A stretch of DNA of 64,000 nt from Shewanella violacea DSS12 (GTDB taxonomy: Bacteria; Pseudomonadota; Gammaproteobacteria; Enterobacterales; Shewanellaceae), in assembly GCF_000091325.1 (NCBI RefSeq), contig NC_014012.1:1364001-1428000 (forward strand), read 5' to 3'. The notes under the pieces were generated by a model, which ran no database searches, was not told the DNA's origin, and saw only the letters and a list, made by a program, of their open reading frames with translations. The position numbers and the translations under genes were made by a program. Positions 36,001-47,100 of the stretch are shown piece by piece; positions within the stretch are counted from its first letter, which is position 1, and each line of letters starts with the position of its first letter.

Positions 36001-38836
36001 CCACAGATGAAACCTTGGCCTGGGCAAGTTTACTTTGAATCGAAGGTAAGCTTGCTAGTGGTGTATCGACGATATGCTGATAGATATCGCGGCCACCTAA
36101 GGTCACTTGCTTGAGCAGTTGATGCTTGGCATCAGACTTGAGCTCAGAGCTTAGGCGTGATTTAAGCGCACTATTTTCATTCGCCGTTTGGCTCAGTAGC
36201 AATTGAGATTGTTGATCTTCATTGATGTTTATTACCAGTGCGCTACCAGTATTGCTCTGTTTGGACAGGCTTAGTAGGCCATGGAGCAGACCTGCCATTC
36301 CCGCCGCGGCGAAGCAGTGTCCAAGGCGATTATCAGCGCTGGTGCCAATGGCATTAGGAAATGCACTTAGCGAAGCGACAGATGTTGCTGGTGAACTTCC
36401 TGGTGCTATATTGGTTTCAACGACCTTAATCGTGTTGATATCTGCGCCGGCTTGGGTCAGTAACTTATCGGTGACAAGATTCGATTGGTTTGCTTTGCCA
36501 AAGGCGAGGGCACTAATCTGGCCATAAGTTTGATCATAAGCAGTGCTGTCATTGCTGTTAGCTGTATCAGGGACAAGTACCAGTGCACCGGCACCTTCAC
36601 CCACATTCCAGCCGGTGTTTGTGACCGGATCAAAGGAGACTGGTTCGACACTGTTTTTCAGTATCACCTGCTCGAAACTACCGGAAAGGTCCACTGAGGC
36701 GATGACCACAGCATCTAGTGCTTCACTGGCCATCATATTTTGCGCCACATCGATACAGCGGCTGACAGATTGCTCTGCGGCTGAGATGGTAAACGCCGGA
36801 CCATCGAAGTCCCAAAGTGAGGCGATACGCGAGGCCATGATATTGCCGATAAAGCTGGTGTACTGATTGAGCTTAGCCGCATCGAGCACACTATCCATGG
36901 TGATAGCTTCAAGAGCTAAGTATTCATCATCACTAAGGGTGACACCTATGGCTGTTAGGCTCTCTTGCAGCTGAGTGTGTAAGTTTACCCGGCCGCGGAA
37001 CTGGTGCAGTTCAAGCTCGGTTTCCATGGCAACTAACACGGCGACTTTTTGTCCCGGCTTTAGCTTGGCATCACGGATTGCTTCATCGGTCACTTTCATC
37101 AGCATAAGCTGTTGTGAGATCAAACGGTCATCTTCGTTTGGCGGCAGTTTGAAGCGCAGAAAGTCTAGTTCGAAGCTGTCGATATAGGCTCCCTTAGGCG
37201 CTGCACTAAGACCAAATTCTGCCAGTATCTCTGGATGCTTCTCTAGGCCTTTCCAACGCTGCTTCGGCAGAGAAATAAAACCATTAGTATCTGATGCAAT
37301 TGCATCACTGAGCTTATTAATACTGCTCAGTGGGCCGAAATGAGAAGCCAGACCAATAATCTTCATCGCTTCAGGTTCTGCTGCTATTGGAGCCGATATC
37401 CCTGAAGCTGCTTGTTGAAATGAGTAGGATTCCAGCAACAGGTGAGCATTACAGCCACCGAAACCGAATACAGATACGCCAGCATGGCGCAGTTTGTTGC
37501 CTGATTTTACCGGCCAAGGCTGCACCTGGTTAGGTAAAGTCTTGGTGCCAAATAGACCCTTAGGTGATTCGATGGCATCGCTGATATTGATACTCGGTGG
37601 CAATGCGCCCTCTTTCATGGCGAAGATCATCTTCATGATCCCAGGCATGCCAGCGGCGGTGAGCAGGTGGGCCAAGTTAGACTTAGCCGAGCCAATTAGC
37701 GGCGCGTTGGTGCCAGCAAGCTTGTCTTCGAAGAAGGTCTCCATGGACGTGAGCTCAATCTTGTCACCCAGTGGTGTGCCTGTGGCGTGACACTCGATCA
37801 CTTCGATATCTTTAGGCTCGATATCACTGGCTGCATAGGCACGCTCAAAGGCTTTAACTTGTCCCTTAGGGTTAGGGCTGAGTACAAACTGGCCTTTACC
37901 GTCGTTGGACAAGCCGACGCCACTGACGACGGCATAAATTTTATCACCATCACGCTCGGCATCATCTAAACGTTTGAGCACCATGACGCCAGCACCTTCA
38001 CCGGCGAACAAGCCTTTGCTGTCACTGTCGAAGGGAACTGAAAAGCCATGGTCCGGGTAGGCATGGAAGATGGAGAAGCCCATGTTGATGAAGAAAGGAT
38101 CGGCGCCAGAAACAGCGCCGGCTAACATCACATCGGCTTTGCCCGCGGTGAGATAATCACAGGCGAGTTTTAAAGAATAGACTGAGCTGGCACATGCCGC
38201 ATCTAGGCTGAGTTGCGCACCGCCTAAACCTAAGGCATCGGCAACAATTTTTGAAGTGTTGTGAGCGATAGCACCATTGGCATTATCGATGACGGTTTCG
38301 CTGCGGGCTCTATCAGTATGGGCATTGGTTGGGTTTAGCTTAAAGCCATTGTTGCCTAGCTTATCTTGCAATGCCTTTTCAACGGCACTGTGATAGATAG
38401 GCAAAAACAGATCATTGGAGCGGGTTGTCGGGAATGACAAGGCGCCCATGATGATACCCGTACGTGCTAAAGAGGTACTGTTTAAGGTTATCCCAGCATC
38501 CAAGAGTGCTTTTCGGCTGGTATCTAGCGCCCAAAGGAAGCTGTTATCTAGGCCTGTCAGACTCTCGCTTGATAGTTTATAACCTGTGGCATCGAAGCTG
38601 AAGTTCTCAATATAGCCGCCCTTGTTACAATAGAAGCGGTCTGATTGCCCTTGAACACCCTGATAATCTTGGGTGTTAGCGCCAAGCTTCTCATTGGTTA
38701 ATATGCTGCGAGAGTCTCGCTTATCGAGCAAGTTTTGCCAAAATTCCTGTGGACTCTTGGCATCGGGGTAGAGGGTGGCTAGACCCACTATGGCGATTTT
38801 TCTCTGCTTGCTTGAAGGTTTGCCCTGTAAAGACAT
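33020..38836 (-). CDS. pfaC: PfaC, PUFA synthase subunit (KS-CLF-DH-DH)
   Basis: A 1,938-residue cytosolic megasynthase subunit. Domains in order: an active ketosynthase (about 10-470) with Cys in SLDAACASSVYS near 210, ECHATGT and SAKSNLAHLLTAAG. A second KS-like chain-length factor follows (about 500-890), where the active Cys position reads ISAAEQSVSR near 682 (no Cys). An Ala/Gln-rich linker (about 900-1080) comes next. Last are two FabA-type dehydratase/isomerase hotdog domains, with WYFPCHFQGDEVMAGSLMAEG near 1388 and FFQFHFHQDPVMPGSLGVEA near 1835, each keeping the H-x8-PGS/AGS pattern. They place the cis double bonds. The start overlaps the pfaB stop (TAATG); AAGGGGAAG precedes it. 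Confidence 0.97.
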   Translation of the reverse strand: MSLQGKPSSKQRKIAIVGLATLYPDAKSPQEFWQNLLDKRDSRSILTNEKLGANTQDYQGVQGQSDRFYCNKGGYIENFSFDATGYKLSSESLTGLDNSFLWALDTSRKALLDAGITLNSTSLARTGIIMGALSFPTTRSNDLFLPIYHSAVEKALQDKLGNNGFKLNPTNAHTDRARSETVIDNANGAIAHNTSKIVADALGLGGAQLSLDAACASSVYSLKLACDYLTAGKADVMLAGAVSGADPFFINMGFSIFHAYPDHGFSVPFDSDSKGLFAGEGAGVMVLKRLDDAERDGDKIYAVVSGVGLSNDGKGQFVLSPNPKGQVKAFERAYAASDIEPKDIEVIECHATGTPLGDKIELTSMETFFEDKLAGTNAPLIGSAKSNLAHLLTAAGMPGIMKMIFAMKEGALPPSINISDAIESPKGLFGTKTLPNQVQPWPVKSGNKLRHAGVSVFGFGGCNAHLLLESYSFQQAASGISAPIAAEPEAMKIIGLASHFGPLSSINKLSDAIASDTNGFISLPKQRWKGLEKHPEILAEFGLSAAPKGAYIDSFELDFLRFKLPPNEDDRLISQQLMLMKVTDEAIRDAKLKPGQKVAVLVAMETELELHQFRGRVNLHTQLQESLTAIGVTLSDDEYLALEAITMDSVLDAAKLNQYTSFIGNIMASRIASLWDFDGPAFTISAAEQSVSRCIDVAQNMMASEALDAVVIASVDLSGSFEQVILKNSVEPVSFDPVTNTGWNVGEGAGALVLVPDTANSNDSTAYDQTYGQISALAFGKANQSNLVTDKLLTQAGADINTIKVVETNIAPGSSPATSVASLSAFPNAIGTSADNRLGHCFAAAGMAGLLHGLLSLSKQSNTGSALVININEDQQSQLLLSQTANENSALKSRLSSELKSDAKHQLLKQVTLGGRDIYQHIVDTPLASLPSIQSKLAQAKVSSVVKLHKSLITRSSQTRVQTASAQVQLQAAPVSPTPVLGTPMKTKTINTTLVNTQALTTPSTPIDVSQGDLAAFQHNQQLTQQAHQAFLKSRSVGMKVADALLKQQLAQASGQPVTAPLMQVQQPISALAPLVEELKPDHANVAPYIAPTPELKPCIWNYADLVEYAEGNIAKVFGSDYAIIDGYSRRVRLPTTDYLLVSRVTKLDATMNKYKPCSMTTEYDIPLDAPYLVDGQIPWAVAVESGQCDLMLISYLGIDFENKGERVYRLLDCTLTFLGDLPRGGDTLRYDIKINNYARNGDTLLFFFSYECFVGDTMVLKMDGGCAGFFTDEELADGKGVIHTEDEIKARNLAFSNRGRQTFNPLLDCPKTSFSYGDIHKLLNADIAACFGPSHAGASQPSLCFASEKFLMIEQISKVDRTGGSWGLGLIEGHKQLEPNHWYFPCHFQGDEVMAGSLMAEGCGQLLQFYMLHLGMHTQTKNGRFQPLADASQQVRCRGQVLPQSGVLTYRMEITEIGFSPRPYAKANIDIILNGKTVVDFKNLGVMIKEEDECVRYPELISATTLTTTPASGNTAKMVRPNAPLMAQIPDLTKAPNKGVIPIQHVEAPVTPDYPNRVPDTVPFTPYHMFEFATGNIENCFGPEFSIYRGMIPPRTPCGDLQVTTRVIEVNGKRGEFKKPSSCIAEYEVPSDAWYFDKNSHEASMPYSILMEISLQPNGFISGYMGTTLGFPGLELFFRNLDGNGKMLRNVDLRGKTIRNDSRLLSTVMAGTNIIQSFSFELSTDGVPFYEGKAVFGYFKGDALKDQLGLDNGKVTQPWHVAKGIAADYTVNLLDKSSRHFNAPEGQPHYRLAGGQLNFIDKVEIVDNGGTQGLGYLFAERTIDPSDWFFQFHFHQDPVMPGSLGVEAIIETMQTYAITKDLGAGFKNPKFGQILSDIKWKYRGQINPLNKQMSMDVSITSIKDVDGKKIITGDASLSKDGLRIYQVFDIAICIEEA

Positions 38837-41109
38837 TAGACTTCCCCTTTGAGTAATTTGTTTGCATCGGGCTCACTGGAGATGCTGCCATCCAGAGTCG
38901 TTTGACCCCTTGAGTTCAGCTCAAGGAGCGCAATCTCTCGGTTGAGTCCATCGATGAGAGGCTGTAGTGATAACGGCACTCTATGACTGATAAGTTGTCC
39001 CAGTGCTTTTAGTAGGCTAGTGATGTCATCACCGCCTTTGGCGTTAACGGGTACTGTGCAGCATGAGTAGCTGCTGGCTTCTGCCCCGCAGCTTCTGTCG
39101 AGCTTGGCTATCTTGTCGATCAGGGTGCTGTTTTGTCTGTCGGCGCCCAGCTCGACAAATAGCTTAGCGCCTTGTCGTTGAGCGCTATGGATCAGCGCGG
39201 TAAAGTTCAAGGTATTACAGAAGGTATCTGCGATAGACTTGGCAATCATAGTGCTATCAATAACGCCTGCCTCGTTGACGGCCTTATCGCGCCTGTCACC
39301 AGCTAGTAGGCTAGCAGCACTGATAAATTTGATATCTTGTGGTAATTCCTCACGCAGTGGTTGAGTATAAAACTCAATCACATTGCCGTGCTCTTCCATT
39401 GCCGGTGACGTGTGCATGGCGGTCACTCGGTTAGCGGCTATACCACGCTTCTTCATCTTGGTCAGTAGCTCACGGCATTGAGTTTCACAACCTGCTATCA
39501 CACAGGTATCTCCCTGAATAATGGCAAGATATGCGCGGGGGAATTCAGGAAGCAGGGTCTCAATTGGCTCGCTGGGACTGCGAACAACGAAGCTATTCCA
39601 GACTATGTCTGCGTCGTCATTGCTTAACTGCCACGCTTTACGCACGGCGGTTAGTTGGCCTGAAATCGCAGAGGTAAATAGTGGATCGTGTTGAGTCTTC
39701 TCAATCAAGGCGTGGGGGTCATTCCACACACCTAGGCTGGCCCACATGGAAGCTTCTCCCATGGAATAACCTAGGGCAAAATCTGGGGTGATATTGAACT
39801 CTTGCATCAAGAGTTGAGTGAGCAGATAGCTGCTGCCAACACCGGCAATAGCCAGATCGCCTAAGGGCATGGCTGGGGCAACCTTAGCATCTAAGTGATA
39901 GATGTCATCGGCTTGCAACATAGACTTCAAATCGCCTTCACGTTCTAGTCGTGAATAGAGTGATGGGAAGTATCTGTGTAGTTCGCTAAACATATCAGCA
40001 TAAACGGTACCTACACCCGGATAAACGAAGGTAAGACCCGCAGTCTCAACATTGCCCAAGGGCTTTGCAGTGAAGTAACTGCCAGCTGGTGTCTTATATT
40101 GAGAGCTGTTCTGACCATCCTGACTCATGACCTTAGGCAATGCTTCAATCATGGCGCTGAGCTCAAGTTGCATAGCCGCAACTGAACTTGCTTGTAATGT
40201 AATGGCGTAACAGGCGTTGGTCTGCTCGAATGCGATAAGATTATCTCTCATCACAGAGAGTACAGAGCCTGGTTTAGCCTGAAGTGCTTGGTTGAGACCG
40301 TGAAGCGCGGTTAATAGCTGAGTTTGAGTATCACCGGATAGTACAAACTGTAAGCGCTTATCGTCGACAATGGATTTTGGTGCAATAAAGCCGGTACCTT
40401 GGGTAATAATAAAGCTGGTATTGGCTTGTTTGTCAGCTGCAATATTGTTAACCGAATGAGAGAAGTTGACCGCAGTGACTCTTGCTTGATGATTTGGGGT
40501 AAACCAGTAGTGACTCTTGGCCTGTTTAGGCCCGAGTTCGACCCCCTCATTGACCTCATTACGAATTGAGGTTCGAGAAGCAAGCTCAGTGATTAACTGG
40601 TGAACCGCTGCAAATTTCTGCTGGCTGTCCAGATCATGTAAATTCTCTATCTTACTGACAGTGGCACTATCTCGCTTAGCCTGAGCCAGTGCGAGTGCCA
40701 TTGTCTGCTGTACACCGGTATTACCTTGCTGTATCGCAGCAAGCTGGGCATGGGGATGTATTCTCAGCTGCGCCGCTTTGAGTGACGGCATCATCAACAG
40801 GGACTGGCTTGATGTCGATAATTGAACCAGCTTGCCCTCATCGATAGCTTGAATAGTGGCCTTGAGGTTAGCCTCGAAGTCATCGACTTCAATGTTAACA
40901 ATCTGCTCCGAAGTACCCTCTTTAGAAGCCCCCTTTTTAGAAGAGAGCAGTCCAGATTGATATAGCTCAGGCAGTAGCACCTCGAGTGGATTAGCCGACG
41001 GACTATCGTAAGACAGTTTTGTCGACGGCAGCACTAAAAGCGCGATGCGCAGTGGCATCGCTACTTTTTGAGGCGCTTGTTGCTGTGCAGCATTAAGCGT
41101 TTGGTTCAC
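38836..41109 (-). CDS. pfaB: PfaB, PUFA synthase acyltransferase
   Basis: A 757-residue subunit. The N-terminal part (about 1-340) is poorly conserved and KS-like only in trace. The acyltransferase domain (about 350-680) has the nucleophile motif FALGYSMGEASMW near 446 and LFVELGADRQNSTL near its end. PfaB is reported to determine whether EPA or DHA is the product; which one this allele favours cannot be read here. It starts with GTG in a TAGTG overlap with the pfaA stop and has GAGG upstream, so translation is coupled. Confidence 0.95.
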   Translation of the reverse strand: MNQTLNAAQQQAPQKVAMPLRIALLVLPSTKLSYDSPSANPLEVLLPELYQSGLLSSKKGASKEGTSEQIVNIEVDDFEANLKATIQAIDEGKLVQLSTSSQSLLMMPSLKAAQLRIHPHAQLAAIQQGNTGVQQTMALALAQAKRDSATVSKIENLHDLDSQQKFAAVHQLITELASRTSIRNEVNEGVELGPKQAKSHYWFTPNHQARVTAVNFSHSVNNIAADKQANTSFIITQGTGFIAPKSIVDDKRLQFVLSGDTQTQLLTALHGLNQALQAKPGSVLSVMRDNLIAFEQTNACYAITLQASSVAAMQLELSAMIEALPKVMSQDGQNSSQYKTPAGSYFTAKPLGNVETAGLTFVYPGVGTVYADMFSELHRYFPSLYSRLEREGDLKSMLQADDIYHLDAKVAPAMPLGDLAIAGVGSSYLLTQLLMQEFNITPDFALGYSMGEASMWASLGVWNDPHALIEKTQHDPLFTSAISGQLTAVRKAWQLSNDDADIVWNSFVVRSPSEPIETLLPEFPRAYLAIIQGDTCVIAGCETQCRELLTKMKKRGIAANRVTAMHTSPAMEEHGNVIEFYTQPLREELPQDIKFISAASLLAGDRRDKAVNEAGVIDSTMIAKSIADTFCNTLNFTALIHSAQRQGAKLFVELGADRQNSTLIDKIAKLDRSCGAEASSYSCCTVPVNAKGGDDITSLLKALGQLISHRVPLSLQPLIDGLNREIALLELNSRGQTTLDGSISSEPDANKLLKGEV

Positions 41110-44100
41110 TATTTAGCCTCATTCTCTTTATCAAGAGCCGCAGAGGGCTCCGCCAAGAAGGCATTATTCAGGCTCTTACTGACGGTGACTTTTGCCCCCT
41201 TCATCATAGCGCTGAGCTCGCCATTTTCATGGTAAAGTGCAACATTAGCCAGTAGTGAACGAGAATTGGTTTTAATCACTTCAAGCTCGATAATCCCAGA
41301 CTCACCGAAGGCCATAGGTTTGTTGGAGATAAACTCACCGATAGCAGATGGCAGACTGGCCGCACCGTACTTGAGTCTTGCCCAAACAAGCATGGCTTGT
41401 AGAAGTAAGTCTTCGGCAAAAGGCTGGCTGCCGCCAAGATGAGTCGTGGCAACAAAATGGCCGCAATCTTCATCACTCACATGTGGCAGTCGACAGCTAG
41501 CTAACAGTCCTGAATCATCAAACTGGAATACCTTCTCGATACCTTGCAAACGTGGCCCGTGGAACAAGGTTCCGTTGCTATAAAGCTCACTCGCAGTAGC
41601 GATACACTCACCGGTATCGGTAAATCGCTTAGCTTGTGGCAGTTCGATGGACTCATCACTGACGAGCGTCGCCTTGTATTGCGGACGTCCCTGACAGGTG
41701 ATCATCGCGCTCATTTTAAGAGCCGCTGAAGGCTCACTGTTTCCAAGTGCCGTTGAAGGCTCTTGGTTGAGTGCTTCGATAGGTGTCAGTTCAAGTTTTA
41801 TTTCTTGAACATCATCGTTGTCGAAGATGATCCCTTTAAGCAGCTTATAATCGAGAACTTTAACGCGAGACCCGAGCATTTCGCTTGCAGCTTCGCGCAT
41901 CCACGCAATAGCGCACACTGTTGGGAGCACTGGATTACCGCTAATGCGGTGGTCTTGAATAAAGACCATAGCATTAGGGTTTAAGGTTCTTGTTAACGTC
42001 AGAGGCGTTAGCGGACCCTTGGTCGCAAGGCGCTGCGGATGTTGTGCAAGTTGCACCTCACCCGCATTAAGCTTTTTTACAGAAGAACCTTCTGTAGCAG
42101 AGCCATCAGCGATTTTTGATTGAGAGTCGCCGCCGCCCTGCATCGAAGTGCCAACCAGCAATTGTACGCCAGTCTCACTCAGCAGTTGGGTGGCAAATAA
42201 CTCGGCGCCAGCCTTGAGTGGGATTACGTACACACCACGGTCGGTAAACATCTTCTTCAGTGCTGGATTAACCATGCCGCCATCCCAAGGACCCCAGTTA
42301 AAGCTCATCACTTTAGCTTGCGGGTTACGCCCAGTGAACTGCAGCGCCGCCTTGTTGAGGATATCGTTAGACATGGCGTAGTCGCTTTGACCTGTGTTGC
42401 CGTAGAAGCCAGCTGCAGACGAGAACATGGCAAGCAATTTAATCTTGCTTGCATCCAGTACTGACAATACCGCTTTTAGACCATTAACCTTAGTGCCATA
42501 GACGCGTCCTAGCTCTTCGATTGTCTTGTCTTCGATATGCTTGTCGGCAAGTACACCTGCACCATGGATAAGACCGGTAATAGCGTTAGCCTTTCCCGTT
42601 AGGGCCTTGTTGATAGCAGCCGTATCAGTGACATCCATGCTGACATACTCGGCACTCGCACCTACTTGGGCAAAAGCCTCAAGCGCTGTGTTTATCTCCA
42701 TTGAGCTTTTAACTGTCCACACTAAGGATTCGACCTGCTTAGGTGTTGGCTTCTGTCCCGTAGAGATGATGTGAGCAATGGCTGCAGGTTTTAGCTCACT
42801 AATTTGCTTATTTTCTGCCCACTGAGGGATAGCCTGTAGTTCACTACGTCCCGCTAAAATAAAGTGAGACTGAGTGCGTTTAGCCAGGGCCAGGGCGCAT
42901 TCGAAGGTCACGCCTTTAGCTCCACCGGTTACCAGTATGGTATCTGCACTGTTTAGTTCACATTTTGCTGTTTTATCGGCTGCATCACCAGCAACTAAGG
43001 TAGCACGAGTCACATTGCCTTTTTTGTCCAGGGACAAGCCAACTTCTGCCAAGTTAGTCACGCTATCGAATAGCTCGTTGGTAATGGCATCTGCAAGGTG
43101 AGTCGCATCTAGATTCGAGGCGACATCCAGAGCACGACAGAAGACAGTAGGCCACTCATGGCTGAGTGTCTTAGTTAAGCCTGCCAGAGCCGCTTGGTTT
43201 AGCTCGGCATCTTTCAGAGCTTGTGTGTCTAAGTAACCGAAGCCGCCATCGATACGGCTCACTGTGATAAAGCTGCGGCGCTTATCACTTGACGCCGTAA
43301 GCGTTGGCTGAAGTAGCTTAGCCCAAAGGAATGCTTGGCTAACATGAGTAAAGCTTTCACTGTTCAGGTTAACGGCATCAGTTTTGTTCTTGCTATTGGC
43401 TTCTGGTTGTAGGTGAATAAAGCCACCAATTTTACCTAGCTGCTGCTCAATTTGACCAATAACGGCGCGAATACCCGCTTCATCAGTACTCTTGGCCTGG
43501 AAGCTTGCGACATCGCTATTAAGTGGTGATTGAGCGCCGCCTTTTGCAAGACGAATAACAGCAACTTTTAGACCTTGTTTAGTCAGTTTCTCTGCTAACA
43601 CGCCGGCGTTATGACCATCATCTGTGATCACTAGGCTTGCGTCTGCGGCGAAACAGTCTTTAATCGTGTCCGCCGCATTAAGCTTTTTTAGCGCTACCTC
43701 GCTATGAGGTGGTAATTCTTCAGTAGGCTGGGCTGAGACTGGTGCAGGTTTTGTTGATACAGCTCCAGTATTGGCCAGCTTTGAGTTCATGTATGCAACG
43801 ATTTCACCTAAGGTTTTACATTCGGCAAGATCTTCAGGGTTTAGCTCAGGTAGGCTAGGTAGTTCATCTTGAACCGTACCTAGAATTTCTACACGCTTGA
43901 TAGAGTCGATACCTAGATCGGCTTCCATATCCATGCTGAGTTCTAGCATCTCTGTTGGGTAACCAGTCTTGTCGGCAACCACAGACATCATAGTAGACTG
44001 AACTACTTGCGCGCTCAAGGCTGTCTCAGCGGAGAGTTCGCTTGTAGCAACTACGGCTTGAGGAGCGGCGCCTTCAGCTGGAAGCTTGGAGCCTTCAGCC

Positions 44101-47100
44101 AGTTGAGAGTTCATGTAGGCAACGATTTCACCCAGTGTACGACACTCGGCAAGATCTTCAGGATTTAGCTCAGGAAGACCCGGTAGCTCATCTTGAACAG
44201 TACCAAGAATTTCAACTCGTTTAATAGAGTCGATACCTAGGTCAGCTTCCATATCCATGCTTAGCTCAAGCATCTCAGTTGGGTAGCCAGTCTTGTCGGC
44301 AACCACTGACATCATAGTTGCTTGAACTTCTTGCGCGCTCAAGGCTGTCTCAGCAGAGAGTTCGCTTGTAGCAGCTACGGCTTGAGGAGCCGCCGCGGCG
44401 CTATTAGCTGCTGGCAACTTAGAGTTCATGTATGTAACGATTTCGCCCAATGTACGACACTCGGCAAGATCTTCAGGATTTAGCTCAGGAAGACCCGGTA
44501 GCTCGTCTTGAACAGTACCAAGAATTTCAACTCGTTTAATAGAGTCGATACCTAGGTCTGCTTCCATATCCATGCTTAGCTCAAGCATCTCAGTTGGGTA
44601 ACCAGTCTTGTCGGCAACCACTGACATCATAGTTGCCTGTACTTTCTCTGATGAAAGACCATTCGCTACAGGAGAAGCACTTACTTGAGGAGCGGCACTT
44701 GTATTAGTCGAAGGTAGCTTAGAGTTCATATAGGCAACGATTTCGCCCAGTGTACGACACTCGGCAAGATCTTCAGGATTTAGCTCAGGAAGACCTGGAA
44801 GCTCGTCTTGAACTGTACCTAAAATTTCAACTCGCTTGATAGAGTCGATACCTAGGTCCGCCTCCATATCCATCTCAAGTTCAAGCATCTCAGTTGGATA
44901 GCCTGTCTTCTCAGCAACAACAGACATCATAGTGGCTTGTACTTTCTCTGATGAAAGACCATTCGCTACAGGAGAAGCACTTACTTGAGGAGCAGCACTT
45001 GTATTAGTCGAAGGTAGCTTAGAGTTCATATAGGCAACGATTTCGCCCAGTGTACGACACTCGGCTAAGTCTTCAGGATTTAGCTCAGGAAGACCTGGAA
45101 GCTCGTCTTGAACTGTTCCTAAAATTTCAACACGCTTGATAGAGTCGATACCTAGGTCCGCCTCCATATCCATCTCAAGTTCAAGCATCTCAGTTGGGTA
45201 GCCAGTTTTATCAGCAACAACAGACATCATAGTGGCTTGTACTTCTTGCGCGCTAAGACCTGTAGAGAGTGAGCCCTCAGCGGTTTGTGAAAGGGCAGCA
45301 GCGGCACTTGTTGCTTGAGTCGTTGAACTTCCTGAAGGAAGTTTACTATTCATGTAGGCAACGATTTCACCTAGTGTTCTACACTCGGCTAAGTCTTCCG
45401 GGCTAAGTTCAGGAAGTCCTGGTAGCTCATCTTGCACCGTACCTAAGATTTCGACACGCTTAATAGAGTCGATACCTAAATCGGCTTCCATATCCATCTC
45501 AAGCTCTAGCATCTCAGTTGGGTAGCCAGTCTTTTCGGCAACCACTTCGAGCATGGTAGCTTGAACTTTCGCTGCGCTTAATCCAGAGGGGGCAACAGGT
45601 ACAACTGCTGCCTGTACTGGAGCGGCTTGATGACTAATAGTCGGTGTTGCCTTTGGCGCTTGTACTGGAGCAACTATTGCCGCAGGTTTAGGTGCCGCGA
45701 CGACAGGCGCCGGTGTTTGCACTGGTGCAGTAACTTGTGCGACGACAGGAGTCGGCTGAGCTGCAACTGGTGCGCTCAGGGCTGTTGCCGTCTGGAGTGG
45801 GACTTGAGTTGTAATAACTGCCGGCGCACCATTAAGCATGCTGAGTGCTGCTGTATTGCTTCCTGCTTGCATCTCAAGAAATTGTGTGTGGCTGAGTAAT
45901 GTCTGTGCTTGTAGCTGGTGAAACTGTTCCATAGAGCGTTGTAGGCTCTCTGGAATCGCGATACCGGCACTGGCTAACTTAGTCTGCTCTGTCATCAAGG
46001 TCGTGAAGGTATCACCGTATTGCTGGGGGATCTCCAGGAACTGTTGATGAAGCTCGGCAGCTTGCTGCTGCGCGGCAAAGAAGTGAGTTAAGGCATCGCT
46101 GCTATTAACGACTACTAATGGCTTGGAATTTTTAGACACTACTCGACTCTCTTGAACTGGTTCGGCATTGGCTGAGATATGATTTAGGTGTGCGTTGCCA
46201 GGCTGCTGAGATACAAGCTCAACAATCTTTTCAACTTCAATCACTTTTTCAATGACCTTTTCTACTTCAACTATCTTCTCAACCACTTTTTCTACGATCT
46301 TTTCTTCAATAATCGTCGTGCTAGTCACAGTGCCAGTCTCTAAGGACTTAGCCATCTTAGCGCGGGTCGACTTACTGATATGGTTGACAGCATTTAGGGT
46401 GATATTCATCGGAGATGCTTTAGCAGGCGCTGCTATATCGGCTTGATATGGATCGATATTATCAAGCTTGATACCCGCAACAGCCATCTGAACTGCAGCT
46501 TGCTTAAGCTGTAGGTCGCTATCACCCTTAGGGCTTGGATTGATAGAGATAGTGCAAAGCTCACTCTTATTCGCCAGCGCTTTATCGGTAAGGGTACCGA
46601 CTACCAGCTTCTGCAGTATGTTCTTTGGACCGAACTCAACAAATACACGGGCACCAGCGGCATACATGGCTTCTAGTTCAGCGGTAAAGCGTACAGATTG
46701 CAGCATATGCTTCTTAAATGAAGCCTTAATCTTGCCTGCGTTGGTGTCATAAAGCTCACCGGTTGCATTTGAGTAGAGTGCACGCTTTGGCTTATTAAAC
46801 TTAGCTGCGTCAATGGCGTTAGCAAATGGTGCTTGAGCGTGACCAACAAGTTCAGTGTGGAAAGCGCCTGATACTGGTAGATTAATCGCTTTATATCCAA
46901 GTTCGCTAAGGGCCTTAGCCGCTTCGCCGGTAGATACAGTTGGACCTGCAATCACAGACTGAGTCGGTGCATTGTAGTTAGCGACTTTAACCCCATCGAA
47001 CTTGGCGATAGTGGCTTCAACGGCTTCAAGATCTGCTGCAGACTTAGTAATGATAGCGAACATAGCGCCTGTGTCAGCTTCTGTTTCACCTTTTTTCGGC

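Noticed and set aside
43790..45570. CRISPR-like periodic repeats
   Set aside because: The period of about 270-300 bp and the coding frame show ACP domains, not CRISPR.
45627..45899. 90-codon plus-strand frame rich in Cys/Arg within pfaA
   Set aside because: It is the antisense shadow of the Pro/Ala/Gln linker of PfaA.
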